In this document: piece after piece, positions 5,813 to 6,994 of the stretch
Position numbering within the stretch: the first letter of the stretch is position 1
Layout of the letters: every line of letters begins with the position of its first letter
From: a bacterium
GTDB taxonomy: Bacteria; Krumholzibacteriota; Krumholzibacteria; LZORAL124-64-63
Length of the DNA stretch: 6,994 nt
Direction of reading: 5' to 3'
Assembly (NCBI GenBank): GCA_021767885.1
Contig: JAASSM010000089.1
Coordinates: 1 to 6,994 of the forward strand
The notes under the pieces: generated by a model
Seen by the model: the letters and a program-made list of their open reading frames with translations, nothing else
Told to the model about the DNA's origin: nothing
Database searches by the model: none
Translations under genes and position numbers: made by a program

Positions 5813-6151
5813 ATGCATCCCCAGTTGCAGAAGCTCGTCGCGCTGCAGGACATCGAGCAGATGGTCGCCGAGGCCAAGGAGCAGGGCGACCAGCTGGAGG
5901 GCCTGGGCTTCAGCCTCGAGGGCCTGGCCAAGCTCGAGGAGCGGGCCGAGCACCTCGCGGCCGAGATCGACGTCAAGCACCTGAACTACTATCGCCGCCT
6001 GACGCGCCGCTTCGGCCACGCGGTGGTCCCGGTGGTGGACAACCTCTGCACCGGCTGCTTCGCCAACATCCCGGCCAGCTTCGTGTCCGCCACCAACGAG
6101 AACCTGCTGCAGAAGTGCGAGAGCTGTGGCCGGATCCTCTACTGGCCCTGA
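5813..6151 (+). CDS. Short C4-type zinc ribbon protein with N-terminal helical segment
   Basis: A 112-residue protein with an N-terminal helical, probably coiled-coil part (about 1-65, rich in Glu, Leu, Ala and Gln) and a C-terminal zinc ribbon with CxxC pairs at C79/C82 and C102/C105, 19 residues between them. The CTGC...CESCGRILYWP ending matches bacterial C4-type zinc ribbon proteins of the CT398 class. Those are commonly around 240 residues with a long coiled-coil hairpin, so this is a shortened form. The reading frame is intact and there is no sign of a frameshift. The function of the family is poorly defined; nucleic acid or ribosome association is often suggested. The ATG follows the ptsN stop after one base, with AGGAGGG at 5801-5807 inside the ptsN end, indicating tight co-translation. 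An intrinsic terminator follows. Confidence 0.85.
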   Translation: MHPQLQKLVALQDIEQMVAEAKEQGDQLEGLGFSLEGLAKLEERAEHLAAEIDVKHLNYYRRLTRRFGHAVVPVVDNLCTGCFANIPASFVSATNENLLQKCESCGRILYWP

Positions 6152-6193
6152 TCCGGACCCGGATCCTCGCCCCCGCGAGCGCTTCCGAGGAAT

Positions 6194-6220
6194 GAGGGCG
6201 GCCCGTAGGCCGCCCTCTTT
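6194..6220 (+). terminator. Rho-independent terminator of the ptsN-zinc ribbon operon
   Basis: A perfect 10-bp stem, GAGGGCGGCC (6194-6203) with GGCCGCCCTC (6208-6217), closes the loop CGTA and is followed by TTT (6218-6220) and a T-containing stretch. It begins 43 bases after the zinc-ribbon stop. A smaller stem, GATCCG/CGGATC (6150-6155/6160-6165), overlaps the stop codon. Confidence 0.9.
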
Positions 6221-6271
6221 CAGGCCTTTATGCAACCCCACAAGATCGATGAATATACTCCATAACCCTTA

Positions 6272-6300
6272 TTGAATTCGACATATCAATCCTGTATCGT
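6272..6300 (+). promoter_or_regulatory. Candidate promoter of the secreted-protein gene
   Basis: TTGAAT (6272-6277), a 17-base spacer and TATCGT (6295-6300) make a reasonable sigma-70-type promoter inside a markedly AT-rich patch (about 6226-6300). The start would be near 6307, with a leader of about 50 bases. TATACT at 6254-6259 is a better -10 hexamer but lacks a matching -35. Confidence 0.5.
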
Positions 6301-6358
6301 TCCCACATTGCCCCCGCGTGGACCGCGATCTCTCTCTTCTTCGCCCAAGGAGGGTATC

Positions 6359-6994
6359 ATGGCGCGCAGTATCCTGACCGGACTGGCCCTGGTGGCCGTG
6401 ACGCTGGCCGGCGTCGCCCTGGCGGACCCCGGGCCGGTCAACCCGCCTCCCGATCTTTCCCAGCTCCGCGTCTCCCGCCTCGACCGCACACCGCCTCCGG
6501 TTCCGACCCTGCAGAAGTCCGAGGTGGACACCACGTACCTGCTCGGCGGCCCCGACCGCATGGACGGCACCTTCGAGGACCAGGACGGCAACCCGGACTG
6601 GTACGAGTGGACGCCCGTCGACGCCACCGCCTCGGGTGTGGACAACGCCTGGCAGGTCTCCGACACGTACGTCATCAACGGCGACTACTCGGAGGTCTGC
6701 GGGTCGGAGTTCCTGCAGCCCGACGGCACCTACGACTTCGGCTACGGCGACAACTGGCGCATGGCCCTGACGGCGGTCTTCGTCATCGACCCCGACGTCA
6801 GCCACACCGTGCGCATCACCGGCGAGATGATCGTCCACACCGAGGCCACCTATGACTTCGTCTACCTGCAGGTCAACCGCGCCGGTGTCTGGGAAGACAT
6901 CACCGAGGAGGCCGTCTGGGACGATTACCAGGAGGTCTCCGTCGACCTCTCCACCACGCTGCAACCCGGCGAGTACGCCGGTGCGGCCTCGGAC
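6359..6994 (+). CDS. Secreted protein of unknown function (partial, C-terminus beyond right edge)
   Basis: 212 residues are visible with no stop. The signal peptide is MARSILTGLALVAVTLAGVALA with likely cleavage after Ala22 (ALA before DPG); there is no lipobox cysteine, so it should be secreted or periplasmic. The mature start is proline-rich and disordered-looking (about 23-50). A region rich in Asp, Thr, Tyr and Trp follows, with alternating beta-strand character: DGTFEDQDGNPDWYEW (near 69-84), DFGYGDNWRMALTAVFVIDP and FVYLQVNRAGVWEDIT. This resembles carbohydrate-binding or jelly-roll style beta-sandwich domains of large extracellular bacterial proteins, but I cannot name the family. AAGGAGGG (6347-6354) supports the ATG. 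It follows a terminator and has its own candidate promoter, so it begins a new transcription unit. Confidence 0.85.
   Translation, partial: MARSILTGLALVAVTLAGVALADPGPVNPPPDLSQLRVSRLDRTPPPVPTLQKSEVDTTYLLGGPDRMDGTFEDQDGNPDWYEWTPVDATASGVDNAWQVSDTYVINGDYSEVCGSEFLQPDGTYDFGYGDNWRMALTAVFVIDPDVSHTVRITGEMIVHTEATYDFVYLQVNRAGVWEDITEEAVWDDYQEVSVDLSTTLQPGEYAGAASD

Noticed and set aside
6269..6964. 231-codon open frame on the minus strand
   Set aside because: Antisense to the secreted-protein gene, which has a clear signal peptide and ribosome binding site; the minus frame is Val/Gly/Asp-rich low complexity.
1..6994. CRISPR array, tRNA, rRNA, insertion sequence or phage genes
   Set aside because: No regularly spaced repeats, tRNA-like cloverleaf, rRNA segment, transposase or integrase was seen on reading either strand; a structured-RNA covariance search would be needed to exclude small RNAs.

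Overview
The window comes from a strongly GC-rich chromosome that reads as ordinary core genome with some lineage-specific surface-protein genes. No mobile element, phage gene, CRISPR array, tRNA or rRNA is visible. The organism is probably Gram-negative and didermic: there is a heptosyltransferase-family (GT9) glycosyltransferase, two lipoproteins and a secreted protein. Acid-rich tethers after the lipid cysteine followed by a single fibronectin type III (FN3) domain, together with the high GC, recall uncultured FCB-group lineages such as Krumholzibacteriota or Eisenbacteria. That placement is an impression from sequence style, not a demonstrated assignment.

Layout, left to right. (1) Minus strand, 1-1137: a PLP-dependent threonine aldolase cut by the left edge, preceded by an HU/IHF-family DNA-binding protein gene with its own candidate promoter and a perfect hairpin close to the predicted transcript start. 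(2) 1138-1672: a 535-base non-coding region holding the minus-strand HU promoter and leader, and a close match to a sigma-54 promoter facing the other way. (3) Plus strand, 1673-2655: two small paralogous lipoproteins, each with one FN3 domain, separated by a 15-bp stem-loop that pairs fully only in plus-strand RNA. (4) Minus strand, 2609-3778: a GT9 glycosyltransferase whose 3' end overlaps the second lipoprotein gene by 47 bases tail to tail. (5) Plus strand, 3896-4168: an unrecognised 90-residue protein with an N-terminal membrane anchor. (6) Minus strand, 4232-5209: the ribosome-assembly GTPase RsgA. (7) Plus strand, 5347-6151: a two-gene operon of a PtsN-like EIIA protein and a short C4 zinc-ribbon protein, closed by a clear intrinsic terminator. 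(8) Plus strand from 6359: a secreted protein of unknown function, cut by the right edge, behind a locally AT-rich promoter region.

Only two groups look functionally linked by arrangement: the FN3 lipoprotein pair and the ptsN-zinc ribbon operon. The rest are housekeeping or envelope genes next to one another. I did not find a convincing new multi-gene system. The most interesting signals are in the non-coding DNA: the sigma-54-like site, the strand-specific intercistronic stem-loop, and the hairpin at the predicted 5' end of the HU mRNA.
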